Assembly: GCA_963921425.1 (NCBI GenBank)
Contig: OY992837.1
Coordinates: 13,799,896 to 13,863,895 of the forward strand
From: Dryas octopetala
Lineage: Eukaryota; Streptophyta; Magnoliopsida; Rosales; Rosaceae
Length of the DNA stretch: 64,000 nt
Direction: 5' to 3'
Within the stretch, counting starts at the first letter, position 1. Every line of letters begins with the position of its first letter. Under the pieces are notes generated by a model. The model saw only the letters and a list, made by a program, of their open reading frames with translations. It ran no database searches and was not told the DNA's origin. Positions 43,667 to 56,706 of this stretch are shown here, one piece after another. The translations under genes were made by a program, and so were the position numbers.

Positions 43667-45789
43667 AAAAAAAAAAAAAAACCAGCCGTCCAGGAAACTA
43701 AAAAAACACTCAAACCAACCAAACACAAAATGGTAAGAAATAGCTGCCCAATCTAAATTCAGAAAGAAGAAAGAACACTACTCTCTCACTGTTTGAGCCG
43801 AACATATTTATGGTTCAATATGCGTAAGTGTTGGGCCACGCGATTGGTAAAGGCCTAATTGGGCCTATGAGAGGCTTTTCTGGCTAAAGGCCCAAAGGCC
43901 ACATCATGGCTAGGCTGAAAGATCCAGTGTCATCTTAGGACTTGCAAGGAAAATGTTGTAGTGGCAACTTGTATTATTAATGTTCAATAAATATTACATA
44001 ACTTGGCATAGAAAATATGATTAGAACACCTTGTATATGAGTTTTGTGTGGTACATGTTTTAATGTGCAACATATATGGCTTCCATTAAGAAATCTCTAC
44101 CTTATTTAAGACAATATATGAAAGCCTTATTAGCTTGGCACATTCAATATTAACTGTCTTATCAGTTTATTAATTTCTTTCAAAAAGAAAGGCATCTTTA
44201 GAAGTTTTTGTTTCTCGAGGAAAATGCTAACAGGTACCCAAGAGTTACTTGTGTATTTGTAATTAATACTCTAGAAATTTGACTATTTTTATGACAAAAC
44301 AAGAAAAGGAGAAAAAAAAGAGAGCAAGGTGAGTGAAGATATAAGCTCACGCATTAGTAAGAGTTTGTTGAAAGAAGAGCATACCTGTCCTTTGTAAATG
44401 TTTCCTATAGTTGTATTGAGGTCTCCCTTCCACTCAGCCAATATTTCACGCCATGTAGAAACTCGCACCATGGAAGGTGTGCATACATCCCCACCAGAAA
44501 ATATCTTTAATTTTGGACATTCAATTATCTTCAATTCCACCAAGGATGGCAACTTCAAAGTATAAGCTTTAGCCCAGAAACACTTGAGGTTTGGTAGATT
44601 CTCAAACGTGATGGAATTCACTCGAGGAAATGCCATTTCCTCTCCTTGTTCTGCTTCTGCAATAATTTCTTCCATCGTCTGACAATGCTCAACTATTATT
44701 TCTTCTAGATTGATAAGAAGTTTGGCTATGGATGATGGAAACAAATATCTCAAATTTTCGCAGAAACATACTTCAAGCAATCTTAAGTTTCCAAAGCTTG
44801 TGATGGTGATCTGCTGCAAACCATTTTCCCATATGTGCATTAGCATTGGTAAAGATTTTAACACCAGATGCCTCAGCTTATTAAATGCTTGAACATAATG
44901 GCTTCCCTGAAGCTGAAATATCACTTCCAATAACCCACAACGTTCTACTTTAAGAAGTTCTAGATTATCATCAGCATTTGAATCCTCATTGCTTGTTAAC
45001 GTTTCCTAGAAAAATGTCAGGCATCATTTATGAAAGACAGTACAACACGTACAACAGGGTAGTAAACACTTATGTAAAACAGGGTAGTAAATATAAATGT
45101 ACATCACGTACAGTAAAAGTTAGTAGTACAATGCTATATAAAATTTCACAGGTTAATTTACAAAAGGGAAATGAAGTTTATTATTAAAGCTAGGTTACTA
45201 TAATTTAAACACTTACCTCTTTTTTGACTAGAGTAGGTGGCAATATTTCAATGAAGTCCCGGGCATTCTCTCTTAAACTGTATTTTTTCTGAGATTTCTT
45301 GTCAGTGGATCGATTGGATTTGATGATTGGAATGTTATATGAACAAAATGGTGCACATCCAGAACGCGTAGGCCAAGCCTCCTGAGCTTTTGAATCCTCT
45401 GACTGTTTGATTGGTGGAATTACTGAACCCAATGTCTTCAATTTCTCACATTGGCTGAGTATCAATGTTTTCATGGATGGCCATACAAAAGTACAGGGAC
45501 CAGTGCAAAGACTCTCAAGAATTGGCAAATAAAACAGTTCAAACCGATTCACTTTCGGAAACAAAATCATGCCACCTGTCTTTTCTTTTTCTTCGTCTTC
45601 CTTTGTGTCTCTGACTATGGTTTTCATATCCAGACAAAAATGTACGTGTACGTTTTCAAGATTCACAAGTACCTTGGCAATGGAATACGAGAATACATAT
45701 TCCAAATTATCACATGTGTCTAGTGATAAAGATTTTAAATTTTGAAAGCCCTGGACTCCACATGGAACGTTGGTCCACAACTGTGTAAC

Positions 45790-46370
45790 CAGGAGCGGAT
45801 TTACAGTGGGGTCAATGGGGTCACTTGACCCCATGAACCCAGAAATGCTTGGCTTGATAAAAATTCTTGCCCCCATGAATGAACCAAAACTCTTGGTGGC
45901 AGCCATGGCTGGCAGGGGCAAGAAGAGGAAGAACCAAAGGTGTTGGTCTGAACAGCAGAACAGAGGAAGGACTGAAGGAGAAGGGCTGAGTTTGTAGGCT
46001 TGTAGCACGTGAGATGCATCAGCTTTTTTTTTTAATTCAAAACTTGCGAAAACGACGTCGTTTTGGCAAGTAAATTAAATGAACTAACCCCTGCCCAGCT
46101 GCCCTTACGCTGCAACGCATAAACCAAATCTGAATTGCTGAACAGCTGAAGGTTGCGTAGCCTCACTAGCCTGCGTACTCAGCTAGTTGCCCACTGCTCC
46201 GTCGGCCGTCGCCCCTTGCTGGCCTGCTCCCTCACTCGTCGGCAGTCGCCCCTGCGTGCTACTAGCTGCTGGCTGCTGCCTCTGCTCGCAACTTCGCAAG
46301 TCACAAGCCTCGCATAATCTTGAGCTCTTAATCTTGCCCCCATAATACTTAATTTCTAGATCCGCCACTG
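45790..46370. mobile_element. Non-autonomous hAT element in NLR B exon 2, 581 bp
   Basis: The ends CAGGAGCGGATTTA and, inverted, CAGTGGCGGATCTA match at 11 of 14 positions. The 8-base target duplication TGTGTAAC (45782-45789 and 46371-46378) is the hAT length. NLR A shows the empty site (AACTGTGTAACCCTTG at about 18930). There is no transposase. The minus-strand frame that begins inside it and runs into LRR sequence is a chance fusion. Confidence 0.9.
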
Positions 46371-46648
46371 TGTGTAACCCTTGAAGTATACGTTATACTC
46401 AAATCTCTTAACTCAGGAAATGCTGGAATTGTCTGTTGGCCTTTTAAATCAAATACCACTTCTACATTTTCTAATGCCCGTATGTATACTTCTTCTAAAT
46501 TTTGGAACCACGAAATGCAATTTGATGGAAATAGTATTCCACTAAAGTTTGACACTTCCTCGGCCTCTAACATTGAAGTGGACCTAGCATTCCCAAGTCG
46601 ATCAAACGAAGCTTCTGTTATCTCATCCTTATCTTCAGGCATTGTGAT

Positions 46649-47542
46649 CTAATAGATATATTTTAAGTGGAAAAAAACAAAAAACACGCCACGTCAGCAA
46701 CAATGTAATCTGTGACATTTCTAAAACAAAAAATTATTAGCAACAATTAATGTAATCAGCATTCAGCAACAATCTCACGAAAAATATTAACTTTGTTTTC
46801 GAGTTTTCATAAAAAATAAAAAAATAAATTGTATTCAAGTTCAACATCGTAATCTGTGACATCTCTTTAAAAAAAACATTGCAATCTGTAATATTATTGA
46901 CTTCAAATTAATATAGCAACACGCTTTCTTTATAGGTATTTCGGTTTTTCCTTGGACATGAGTATTTCCATTATTTTTTACCTTAAACTAACCATACACA
47001 TAATCCAAATATTAAATACAAAGATTTTATAGTTGTTAGAAATACAGAGATTAATAATCCAATTATTAAACGTTATTGTTTCTTAAGGTTTATTTTTTGC
47101 CAATGGAAATTTTGGATTCAGTCCTTCAGTTTGATTATCCTTAGACTGAAACTTGGTGGCAATTTGATTTTTGGCTAATAGAGGGGAGGGATTGTTAGAT
47201 TTCCAGTGGATTAATATCTTTTCTAAAGTAATATCTGCATCCTGATTTTTGAGTGGAAGTATATATACAGCTGACGTGGTATATCTGTAATTTCATAGTA
47301 AAAGGTGGAATTAGTTGAAAAAGGAAAAAGTATTCATATATATATATGACTAGGAAATAATGGCATTAGAGTTTACAATGTGTAATTTCGAGCTACACTA
47401 TTTGGAACAATTATTATACTTTGTATTATTCAAGCATCCAGAAGCCATTTAATAAAAATAAAAATAAAAACAAAAACATCCAGAAGCCATTTAAAAAATA
47501 AAAAAACATCAAAAAATTACGCCCATCGGTTTACAAACATAC
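46649..47542 (-). other. NLR B intron 1
   Basis: Homologous to NLR A intron 1 (19206-20210), with a smaller gap near 47290. No insertion with coding sequence. Confidence 0.8.
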
Positions 47543-50302
47543 CTCACGGTTGGAGTATGATCGGTTGGCTTTGTAAAAACCAACCAGCTTGAATAAATAA
47601 TCGAACCCCAGTTTCCTTAATTTAGGGAAAGCCATCATGTGGGCTGCATTCTCATGTTCCCTCCTCTCCTTTGAGACAATTTCTTCCATTCCACCACAAT
47701 CTGTAACAACTAAGCTTTGGAGTTGTATAAGGTTTCTTGCTAGGGAGAGTGAGAATGCATATTTTAACTCTACACAGGAATGGATGTCAAGAGATCTTAG
47801 GTTGCTAAAAGAGCTTCCTAGAAGTGAGCCATGGTATATTGCTCTTAAATTGGGAATATTACAGAGGTAAAGTGACTCCAAAATAGGGAAGGCGGTATGT
47901 TCACTCCAATCTGTCCCATTTACGAGATACTCTATGCTGGAACTGCCAAAGATGGTTAAATCTTTCAAATGTTGAAATCCTTCTTCGTCTAACACATTGA
48001 CGACATACTTTAATTTTTCAGAACTTGTCAAGTCCAAAGCTACAGATCTCTTGAGCATGAATTTAACTGTTCCACTCTCCATCAGTTCCTCCACAGGACC
48101 ACGAAGCATTAAACTGTTTTCAAAAATACATGTAACTCCCTCACTGAAATCTGCATAAAACTGGTCCATAGATATCTGAAATCTTGTTGTCTGGTTTTTC
48201 AAGCGCAAGTCTGAAAACAGCTTCGATTTGGGTATTCCTATGGATAAAACCTTCAGATGATCAGATATAGATGACACCTCAGAAAGGCTTGCATTGCTCT
48301 TATCCTTGCTTCCTACTGCAGGCTCCCATCCTCGAAAGCTATTTGTCAAGTACAACTCTTCTAGTCTACTTAAGCTGGATAAGAGACCGTGAGGAATTTG
48401 ATTGAGATTTGCACAATCTGTCGTATCTAACAACCTTAATTTTTTAAGATGTCCAATTTCTTTGGGCAGCGCTGAGATTTCAGAACGAGCAAAGCTGAGG
48501 ATCTCTAAATTCTCCAATCCTTCAACACTAGATATGTCTCCCAAATTCCGAGAATCTTCTAGACACAAAGTCTGAAGGTTCTTCAGTACTCCAAGTGATC
48601 TTGACAAGGTTGGCATTGGCTTAATCTTTATAAAAGCTAAGACTTTAAGTTCTTTCATCACGTTAAACATGTTGTCCATGGTAGATTCTGAACATTTGCA
48701 GGTTTGTAGATGTAGAAGCTCAAGTTTTGGGCACTCCAAACCATCTGGAATCTCATCAATTTGAACATCAATCAGTGAGATTGCTGTGTAATGTTCATAT
48801 GTAGCTTCTTTTGGCCACCCAGTACTTTCAGCATCACACTTTACCAAAAATCTGTGCTTTTCTTTTGAGGCAATTGATATGCCAACATCACGAACTACAT
48901 CATGCATTTTGATACACTCTTGTCGGTCGCTATCTAGCAGCAAAAACAATCTGCTTAGTTTTTCAACTGCAGAATGCACTCTGTTTCTTGCTTGTTCCAA
49001 TGTATCGATGTTGTGAAACATTCCTCGGCCCCACCCATATCTAACCAAATACTCAATTGGGATATCATAATCTTCTCGAAACAAACAACAAAGCAAAAAG
49101 CATGACTTGGCTTCACCACTGCTTAAATAATCATAACTCAATTTTATGCTATTATAAACTTTGGGATCCATTTCACCAATGCTTTCTGGGAGAGACTTTC
49201 TTAGTTGTTCAAGGGCACTATCCCATTCATATTTCCTTTTATTGTTGATTGCTTTTCCAACAGTTACAACAGCAATAGGTAAACCTCCACATTCATTTGC
49301 AACATCTTTTGCAACAGTATGCAAATCAGGATTGCCCAAAGATTCACCTACCGTCTCCTGAAAGAGCTCCCATGCTTCTTCTGGAGTTAAAACCTTGATT
49401 GGTATAGAAAGTTTTTGACTTCCCAACGCATTGTACAATTCAAAGTTTCTTGATGTGAATAAAATTCTGCACTCTTTATGAGTATGAACAAAAGGAAGGC
49501 CAACGACCTTACAATCAAGCTCTGACCAAAGATCATCTAATATAATCAGACTCCTCTTACTGCCCATAAGTCTTTCACGTAACCTTCCTGCTCTTACAAG
49601 TTGATTTTCCCCATCGATTCTCAAACCTAGTGCCTCTGCAATATCTCCTTGAATCTTTGTAATGTTTGGATTTTGGGACACAACTGCCATCACAACATCA
49701 TCAAATAAGTTCCCACCTTCCAATCTTTTGATGATTTGATTCACCATTGTGGTTTTGCCCACACCCCCCATCCCACAAATCCCAATCATTCTTATCTCTT
49801 CATTTTCCAAAGCCTCCATCACAGTATTCATGACTGCCACTCTGGATTTAAAATCCCTTAAACCTTCAGTGGTTAGTGTTGACCATATCTTTGGTGCAGG
49901 AGCAGTATAGGCTATTTTGGGTCGAGTCTTGGCCATATCTTCTACTTTCTGAGTAATCTTCTTTGCTTTCCTACTCAGCTGCCACCGATACCAAAATCGT
50001 CTTTTCAATTTTCTTCCTTTTTTTGGTGAAAATGTTTTCATGTTGATTCTACCTTCAAAATCCTTGGCTTCCTTAATTATCTCGTCCACTGTCTGTAGCC
50101 AATCCTCAACATCAGCAGGTTCGATGACATTCCAGTCCCTTTTGGCAGCATTAACCCTGTCTTTTTCCTTGACAAGCTTTTTGAGACCATCCTGAAGAGT
50201 TTTAATGTTGGTGTCTTTTGAAAGCAAATAGCCAAACTGTCTCCCAGTAGGCTTCCCAATGCACTTTGCGATATCGAGTACCAATGAGGCAATGTCGGCC
50301 AT

Positions 50303-50876
50303 TTTCTTTTGGACTGCGTAGTGCTTACCTCTGTCTTTCTCTAATGGTATATATCCTGCCAACATAGATTAGATAAATAAATCAACTGACAAGAGGAACG
50401 AAAGATTGGAAAGACGTAAAAGTGAGGCCAACACAAGTGTAAAAGAAACAACAATTTCCATTTCCTTGATATATATATATAAGTTCTTTTTTGTTGATGT
50501 TTTGTATAGTTTTCGGTAAATATATATATGAAACCCAACTCAAGTGTGACGTATTTTTTAAAATATTCTTGACGTTTTAAAATATATATATATTTATAAA
50601 TGTTTTTGAGTATTTTAAAAAAATAAAAATTAGTATTAAATACCAAATCTCAATAATTTTTTGATATAGCATGAAGACCATATAATATTTCAATTGAACT
50701 ACCAAATTTAAATGTAGTTTTTTAGATTATGTCACAAATATGTTAGCCCCTTTGATTTAAGCTTTTTCCATTTGATATTTTTGTCTTTTGGCCCACATAT
50801 AATGAGTGTTAGTTAAAATTTATAATGTTTTGACAAAATTGGCCTTGAGGCTAAATAGATTAATGGCAAAACTGAC
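50303..50876. other. NLR B 5' region not shared with NLR A
   Basis: AT-rich sequence between the NLR B start and the block shared with NLR A. It contains TATATATA runs at 50469-50482, 50520-50528 and 50582-50592. An in-frame upstream ATG at 50365 would add 21 residues; I do not favour it because MADIASLV resembles the usual start. Confidence 0.5.
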
Positions 50877-51090
50877 CTCTTGCTATGAAAAATAGATTAA
50901 TTAGATAAATTAAGTTAATGGACTAAGTTGACGGACTTGGTAGTTTGATCTTAGTTTTCTAGGAAAGAAAAATGAAAACTAGATTGGTCTATAAAAAACT
51001 CTTCAAGGTTTCTAGTAATTCTTCCAATTTAGTACAGGTGAATATGAATAGGATGATTCTGTTCACATTCCAACTTAAATATAAATAATT
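50877..51090 (-). promoter_or_regulatory. Upstream block shared with NLR A
   Basis: Nearly identical to 22964-23178, but displaced about 550 bases farther from the start codon. Confidence 0.65.
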
Positions 51091-51867
51091 GGCATAAATT
51101 CAATTTAGACACATAATTATATATGTCATTTCAACAGGGTCCACGAATTTTAAAATATTTCAAATATACAGCCGATTTATTATCTAAATTGAAAAATGGA
51201 CTTCCGTCCATCAATTTGTTGAGAGATCAATTAAATGCCACCTTGGCTTTTGCTAACGGGATTAATTGGCGACGTGGCGCCAACTCAGCATACCTTTCCC
51301 GCCAAATGACTATCAATTTTTTAACTATTGTTGTTTGTTGAATATCAAATCAGACTTAATTGATAACATGGCAATTGCAAATCTCACATTTCAAAAAATA
51401 GTTAATTCAGGGAATATAAATTTGATAAAGAAACTCACAACTAAAATAGCATAACATTAGAAGTACTTCACTTGAATTTCCAACTCCAGTGTGAAAAGAC
51501 AAAGTTTGAAAGACGTACCCTTATCAGTCTATCACCAATATATATTCGCGTGGTATGGGACAGACAGTAAGGGAGAGTCTCTACAGCAATGCGATTGTTC
51601 AAAAAACACAAGTGGCCAGTGCACGAACTGTTATAAGATAAAAGTTGGCTGAATAAATTAGCAAGAAATAATCACAACTTACAAGAAAAAGAGAAATTAT
51701 GAAACTGACAATATGAGTGTACATACCTCAATGAAATTGTATAGGAGTTATAAGTGACGACACCACATTACAGATTCTACCACTGACTCAGAAACCCTTC
51801 CTTGATCTCCAATTGATCGACTCAAGCAGTCATTATGCATGGTTGACTTCATTTCCAGAGCAAGCAA

Positions 51868-51898
<31 letters not shown>

Positions 51899-51949
51899 TT
51901 GCACCTAACCCTGCCGACTAATTCTTCCACAATAGCTTAATTGCCTAAT
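51091..51949. other. Gene-free stretch
   Basis: Includes a diverged copy of the 28440/29730 repeat at 51420-51760 and a (TA)n run at 51867-51892. No gene seen. Confidence 0.5.
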
Positions 51950-52660
51950 CACACTTCAATCTGTCCAACACTTCAAGATTGCCAACACTTCATTCTTTCC
52001 AACACTTCAACAAATTTCCAACACTTCAAGATTAACAATTATCAACACTAAAATCTTTCAGAATTCACCGTTGTCTAAAATCGACGCTTCACCGTTTTCT
52101 AAAATCTTTCAGAATTCATCAACAAATCTGCTTACTTCAACGAAAAAACAACCAACAAGCTTCGCAAAAGAAACCATCGCTTACGAGCACAATTCACCAA
52201 GCTTCGCAAAAGAAACCAAAGACTAACAAGAACAATAAGAGAAAGCTTACAAATCAAGATTGCGCCAGATCGAGATCGCAGCAGATCAAGATCGAGATCG
52301 CACCTAAGAGAAGAAAACAGAGCAATCGCAGCAAAGAACACGGATCAGGGGCTCTGATACCATGATTGAGTAAGTAAAATTCATGATTGGAAGCTAAGAA
52401 AATGTGCAAGAAAATAAAAAGATAAACTGGAGAATTCTCTTTGATATCAGATTTCACACACTTACCCAAAAACTGTAACAGACTAACTTCTAGAAGCTCA
52501 CTAGATTGGCTGTTGACTAGTCAAGCTTACAGCTAACATAATTAACATGTAGAGTATCCAACTTGGTAGCCATAATTCTATAAAAAGAGAATTAGAGAAG
52601 ATCGAAAAGCATGGAAAACATTAATGAAAAATTGATCAAACATATATATGCAAGAAGGTA
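51950..52660 (-). mobile_element. Copia 5' LTR and leader remnant
   Basis: On the minus strand, TGGTATCAGAGCCCC (52348-52362) is the classic primer-binding site for initiator-methionine tRNA. LTR sequence ends in ...CTCAATCA directly before it (LTR from 52363 upward). The leader (about 51950-52347) holds ACACTTCAA and CTTCGCAAAAGAAACCA repeats. The gag-pol region does not follow, so this is a truncated element. Confidence 0.7.
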
Positions 52661-52667
52661 GAAGAGA

Positions 52668-53794
52668 AAGCTGACCTGACCCGAAATTCCTTTGGTTCCA
52701 AAAGTAACAAAGAGAGCTAGCAGTCATTCCATAAAGAGACCATTTGCTCATCTCTCGTCTTCAATAATGGCTGCTGCTACCAGAAGTGGTATTTCAAATG
52801 TAATTATCGTTATAGTTGACTAGTTGAGTGGCTAGGAAAAAGCCTCATATGGCACCTTATCGTGACTTTGGATAACCAAAGTTTTTTTTTTTTCTTGGAT
52901 GAGAAACACCAGTTTGACTGTTTGACTTTGGCTATTATAGCTAGAGCAAAAATAGAAAATTCAACTATATATAGAACAATACTTATATGCAGGATGCACC
53001 TTTAGTCGGATTTGATAATTTCTTTTCTGTTAGTATTGAATCCGAACACCTTTAGCTTGATTCTCGTCTGTTAGGTTAATTTCTTAATTTCTTAAAAAAT
53101 GAACACATTTATAGGACCCTTTGTTTTTTGTGTAAAATATGAACACCTAAGAATTAGGTATGTATTTGTGAGTTTGTACTGCAGAAAATAGACTATTTCG
53201 ATAACATCACATGGCAATAAAAATTAGGGTCATTTAGATATGAGCCCATTAAATTATTTTTTTAAGAGTCTAACACTACTATTTTTTTTTTTTAATAGCT
53301 AAAGCCCATATTTAAAATTCTCATCCACGTAGGATAACAATATTTCATTAACTTCTTATTATTTACAAATTGCGCCATTATGTAATTAATGTTTGTTTTT
53401 AAAGTCCATAAACTTAATAGATTCATTAAAACACCTAATCCCTTAATCTCTTCTCCTTTAATCAAATAAAGAAGAATTGTCTACAACCGAGAATTATCTG
53501 TAGGTTCATTATATTTATTTGTTAGTGTAGGTGATTTGATTTCATGTAGGTTATTTATTTGATTGTAAGAATATATGTAGGTTCATTATACTATAGGTTC
53601 GCTATACATATATGTATTAAATTCTTATAAAAAAAAGTACATTGTAGTATATTTTGTAATTGTAGGTTCCTTATTACATATTTATAATTTAATTGGTTGT
53701 AAGTTTCTTATTCCATATTTTTAATTTAATTGTGTAGGTTCTTTATTAGTCTATTTTATATACATTGGGCAAGAAATGGGATAACAAAATAAAT
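52668..53794. repeat. Duplicated non-coding block, copy 1
   Basis: Matches 56986-58513, from AAAGCTGACCTGACCCGAAA to AACAAAATAAATTAA, apart from an insertion in copy 2. No gene recognised. Confidence 0.8.
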
Positions 53795-54420
53795 TAAGTG
53801 GGGAGCAACAGATAACTAGGAAAGAAATAAAGGAGACACCAAATTTAACGTGGTTCGGCAATATGCCTACGTCCACATACAACAGTAGTAATTTTTTCCA
53901 CTATGTAAAATAATGAGATTATAAGAAACAATCTCACTAAAGTGGCTAAACACTCTCTCTTGGATTCTCTCAAGAAGATCTCTCTTCTCACTTAATTGAG
54001 GCTTTTTCTCTCAATTCTCACAAGTGAGGTTCTCCCTAATTCTCAAACTCAGTAAATGCCTTCTTTGGCTTTCTTGGCTTGCTAAGTTCTAATGCCTTTA
54101 TATAGGCAATTGACTTGATGACACATTAGTAAATATATTGATAATTGAAATGCTAAGTCCAACCTTTCCATATTTTACGTTCAATGTTTGCATGTCATTT
54201 AATGCATTGTTTCTTTTACTTTCAACCATTGCTGCACCAACCTTAGCTATACCATATAACTTGCTCACCTTTGCATTGAATAGGCCCCCAAAGCAATAGT
54301 AAAATTGCTTAATTTCCTCATGTGGTAAATTTTACACCAACATGGCTAACTTCTTCTATGCATGCATATGATTACTAATATGCATTTATCCACCAAGGAG
54401 GGATACCAATGGGGCCGTCA
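53795..54420 (-). mobile_element. Copia LTR
   Basis: LTR of the Copia remnant on the minus strand. It starts TGACGGCC at 54420, next to the polypurine tract AGGAGGGGGAGAT. It contains AACGTGGTTCGGCAATATGC. The far end near 53795 is judged only from the junction with the duplicated block. Confidence 0.65.
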
Positions 54421-55500
54421 ATCTCCCCCTCCTGACTTAGGTGGAGGATTCTGTCATCCTTGTTGCTATTCTGCATAAATCATGCTTGTCCTTCGGTAAT
54501 GACTTTGTCATCATGTATGAGTTGTTGTCATCAGTGTGAATCTTCTCAAGCTGTAGTTGCTTGGATTACAATTAATATATCACGTATCCAGTGATATTGC
54601 ACATCTACGTGCTTTAACCTCGAGTAAAAACTCGGATTCATGCTCAAGTGGATTGCACTCCCACTGCACAATACAAAACGTACTTCTGCTGCTCTTGGCC
54701 CAATTCATGTAGGAATATTTTCGTCCATAATATTTCTATGCATGCTTTTGTAGCTGCTATGAACTCTGCCTCTGTAGTAGACAAAGCTACACATTTTTGT
54801 AGCTTTGATTTCAATGAGACAGCTCCCCCTGAAAATGTAATCAGTATCCTTAAGTTGACTTTCTTGAGTCAGGATCTTCGGCCATGTCTGCATTTGTGTA
54901 TCCAATCAATTTAGGCTTGCCATTTCCAAAATAGAAACTCATTTTGGAAGTTCCTCTGAGATATCTGAGAATCCACTTCATATTGTTCCAATGTTCTTTG
55001 CCTAGTTGGATTAGACAAGAATCTGCTAACAACACCAATTGCGTATGTTATGTCTGGCCTCGTGCACACCATCGCATACATTATACTACCGACGGCTGAG
55101 GCATATGGCATCTTAGTCATTTCTTTTCTTTCCTTTTTACTTGTAGGACTCTGCTTTGAGCTGAGCTTGAAGTGACTAGCAAGTGGAGTAGCAACTGGCA
55201 TTGCTTTATCAATGTTGAACCGCTTCAATACCTTCTCAATATACTTTTCTTGTTGTGAAACCACAACTTTCACTTCTTTCAGTCACGAGAGATACTTATA
55301 TCGAGGATCTGTTTTGCGGGTCCCAAGTCTTTCATAGCAAATTAAGGACTTACTGAGCTCATTCTTATGCTTTCTAATCTTATCACTATCTTGACCTATG
55401 ATCAGCCTATCATCAACATAGAGAAGTATGATACACTCACCATCAAAGTACCTTTTTAAAATAATTTCATTTTCCACTATTTCTCTCAATTTATTACCCC
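54421..55500 (-). pseudogene. Copia polyprotein remnant: reverse transcriptase and RNase H
   Basis: Minus-strand frames, broken by frameshifts, carry reverse transcriptase LLYVDDRLIIGQD at about 55370-55430 and its connection region (KRFNIDKAMPVATPLASHF, TRPDITYAIGVVSRFLSNP) at 54950-55220. RNase H pieces follow: HWNNMKWILRYLRGTSKMSF, GYTNADMAEDPDSRKST and LSTTEAEFIAA at 54740-55000. The order is that of Ty1/Copia pol. Gag, protease, integrase and the first part of the reverse transcriptase are missing. Confidence 0.88.
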
Positions 55501-56122
55501 AAAATTCAAGAATTTCTAATAAAATGATATGTAATGGTGAGAAACACGGACAATATTAAGCTTTAAACACGTGCACACAAAGTCGTTGGGGTTAGCCCAT
55601 TGGTGAGAAATGTTGGGTTAATGAATTAGGATTAAGATTATGTCAAACTTCAATTCCCTCTAATTTAAATGATCATTTTTTCTTGAAGTACAGCACTGGA
55701 AATTAAGCACCTACCACTTGTCAATGGATTATGTATAACAAAATATTCTTTGTAAATAATTATAGATGTACCACTTGAAAATTATATATTTTACTTAAAA
55801 AGCTAAAAAAAAAACATTACAAACCAGAAATGTCAAGAAAGCAAACGTCATGTATGCATATTGTTAATTGTTTGTTTATAAGCTTAATTGGGAAGTATAT
55901 TGGGAGTCCATGCAACACAGCAGCTTAGGCACGTGGAATCACTGCCAAACTCTCTCCCGGCCTCGTGTGTGTTAGTGCATAACACGCGCTTTTGCACTTC
56001 CAAGCTTTTTGTATGTAATACAAGAAATTCTTTTTTCCTTTTTTTTTTTTTTTCTGTTTTCCTTGATGCTTCAATTTTGTAATTTTGAGAAAATTCTGAA
56101 GAATAATGATGTCAACCTTTTG
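55501..56122. other. Gene-free stretch
   Basis: AT-rich, with nothing recognised. It contains a poly-T tract at about 56031-56054. Confidence 0.5.
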
Positions 56123-56706
56123 TGTTGGGATTCTTGCAGCAATTTAGTTAGTACAAATGACAATAAAATAATTAAAGTAAATAAATAAAGTACATAAACA
56201 CAACACAGAGATTTACGTGGTTTCCTCTTAACTTGAGGTACATCCACGGGGCGTGTTCCGATCTTTCTTTACTATTGAGAAATATTGAGAATAAAAGTAC
56301 AAGCTAGAACCACTTGTGTTTAATATCCCAAATCCTAGCCCTTAAACCCTTGTACACCTCTCTTAACATACCCTCTCAAATACCAGTAAAGAGAACTCTT
56401 TCTATAGCTTGTAGAGAATGATTTTTTCGGATTGCCTCAATGCATTGATCAGATGCATATTTATAGGCACTTGAACTCAATGACAAATTTGTGAATATCA
56501 TGGCACTTGTAATGCCAAGTGAAAGTCTTTCTTATTTTTAGTTCAATGTCTCATGCACTACTGTTGCAATTTCAGCTGTGCATTACTGTGCAATCTGAAG
56601 ATTGCTTCCTTGCTTTCAAATAAGGCTGCACAACCCATCTATATATAGCTACCAGATGAATTAAATTGAGCCACACCAAGTGTGGCTTGGCTGCCACCGT
56701 CCAACA
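56123..56706 (-). mobile_element. Second Copia LTR, 584 bp
   Basis: It runs TGTTGG...CCAACA. On the minus strand it is preceded by the polypurine-like CACCAAGGTGAAGAT, as for a 3' LTR. It contains ACACAGAGATTTACGTGGTT. A truncated copy lies at 60541-61002. Confidence 0.75.

Larger units (their letters stand above)
44385..50302 (-). pseudogene. NLR B: CC-NB-ARC-LRR gene disrupted by a transposon, last exons missing
   Basis: Exon 1 is 47543-50302 (920 open codons, start MADIASLVLDIAKCI). Exon 2 is 45217-46648 including a 581-bp hAT insertion; without it and one target copy the exon is 843 bases, as in NLR A. Exon 3 is 44385-45005 (207 codons). The NB-ARC motifs are intact: P-loop GMGGVGKTT at 178-186, ILDDLW, GLPIA and MHD. 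LFPEDYDIP of NLR A is LFREDYDIP here. Reading into the transposon stops at 46349, giving about 1019 residues with a shortened LRR. Homology to NLR A stops at about 43667, just before exon 4, so exons 4 and 5 are gone. A truncated receptor could still be made; otherwise it is a pseudogene. Confidence 0.85.

Noticed and set aside
45205..46008. 267-codon frame with a novel N-terminus fused to LRR
   Set aside because: The N-terminal part is transposon sequence read by chance into NLR B exon 2.
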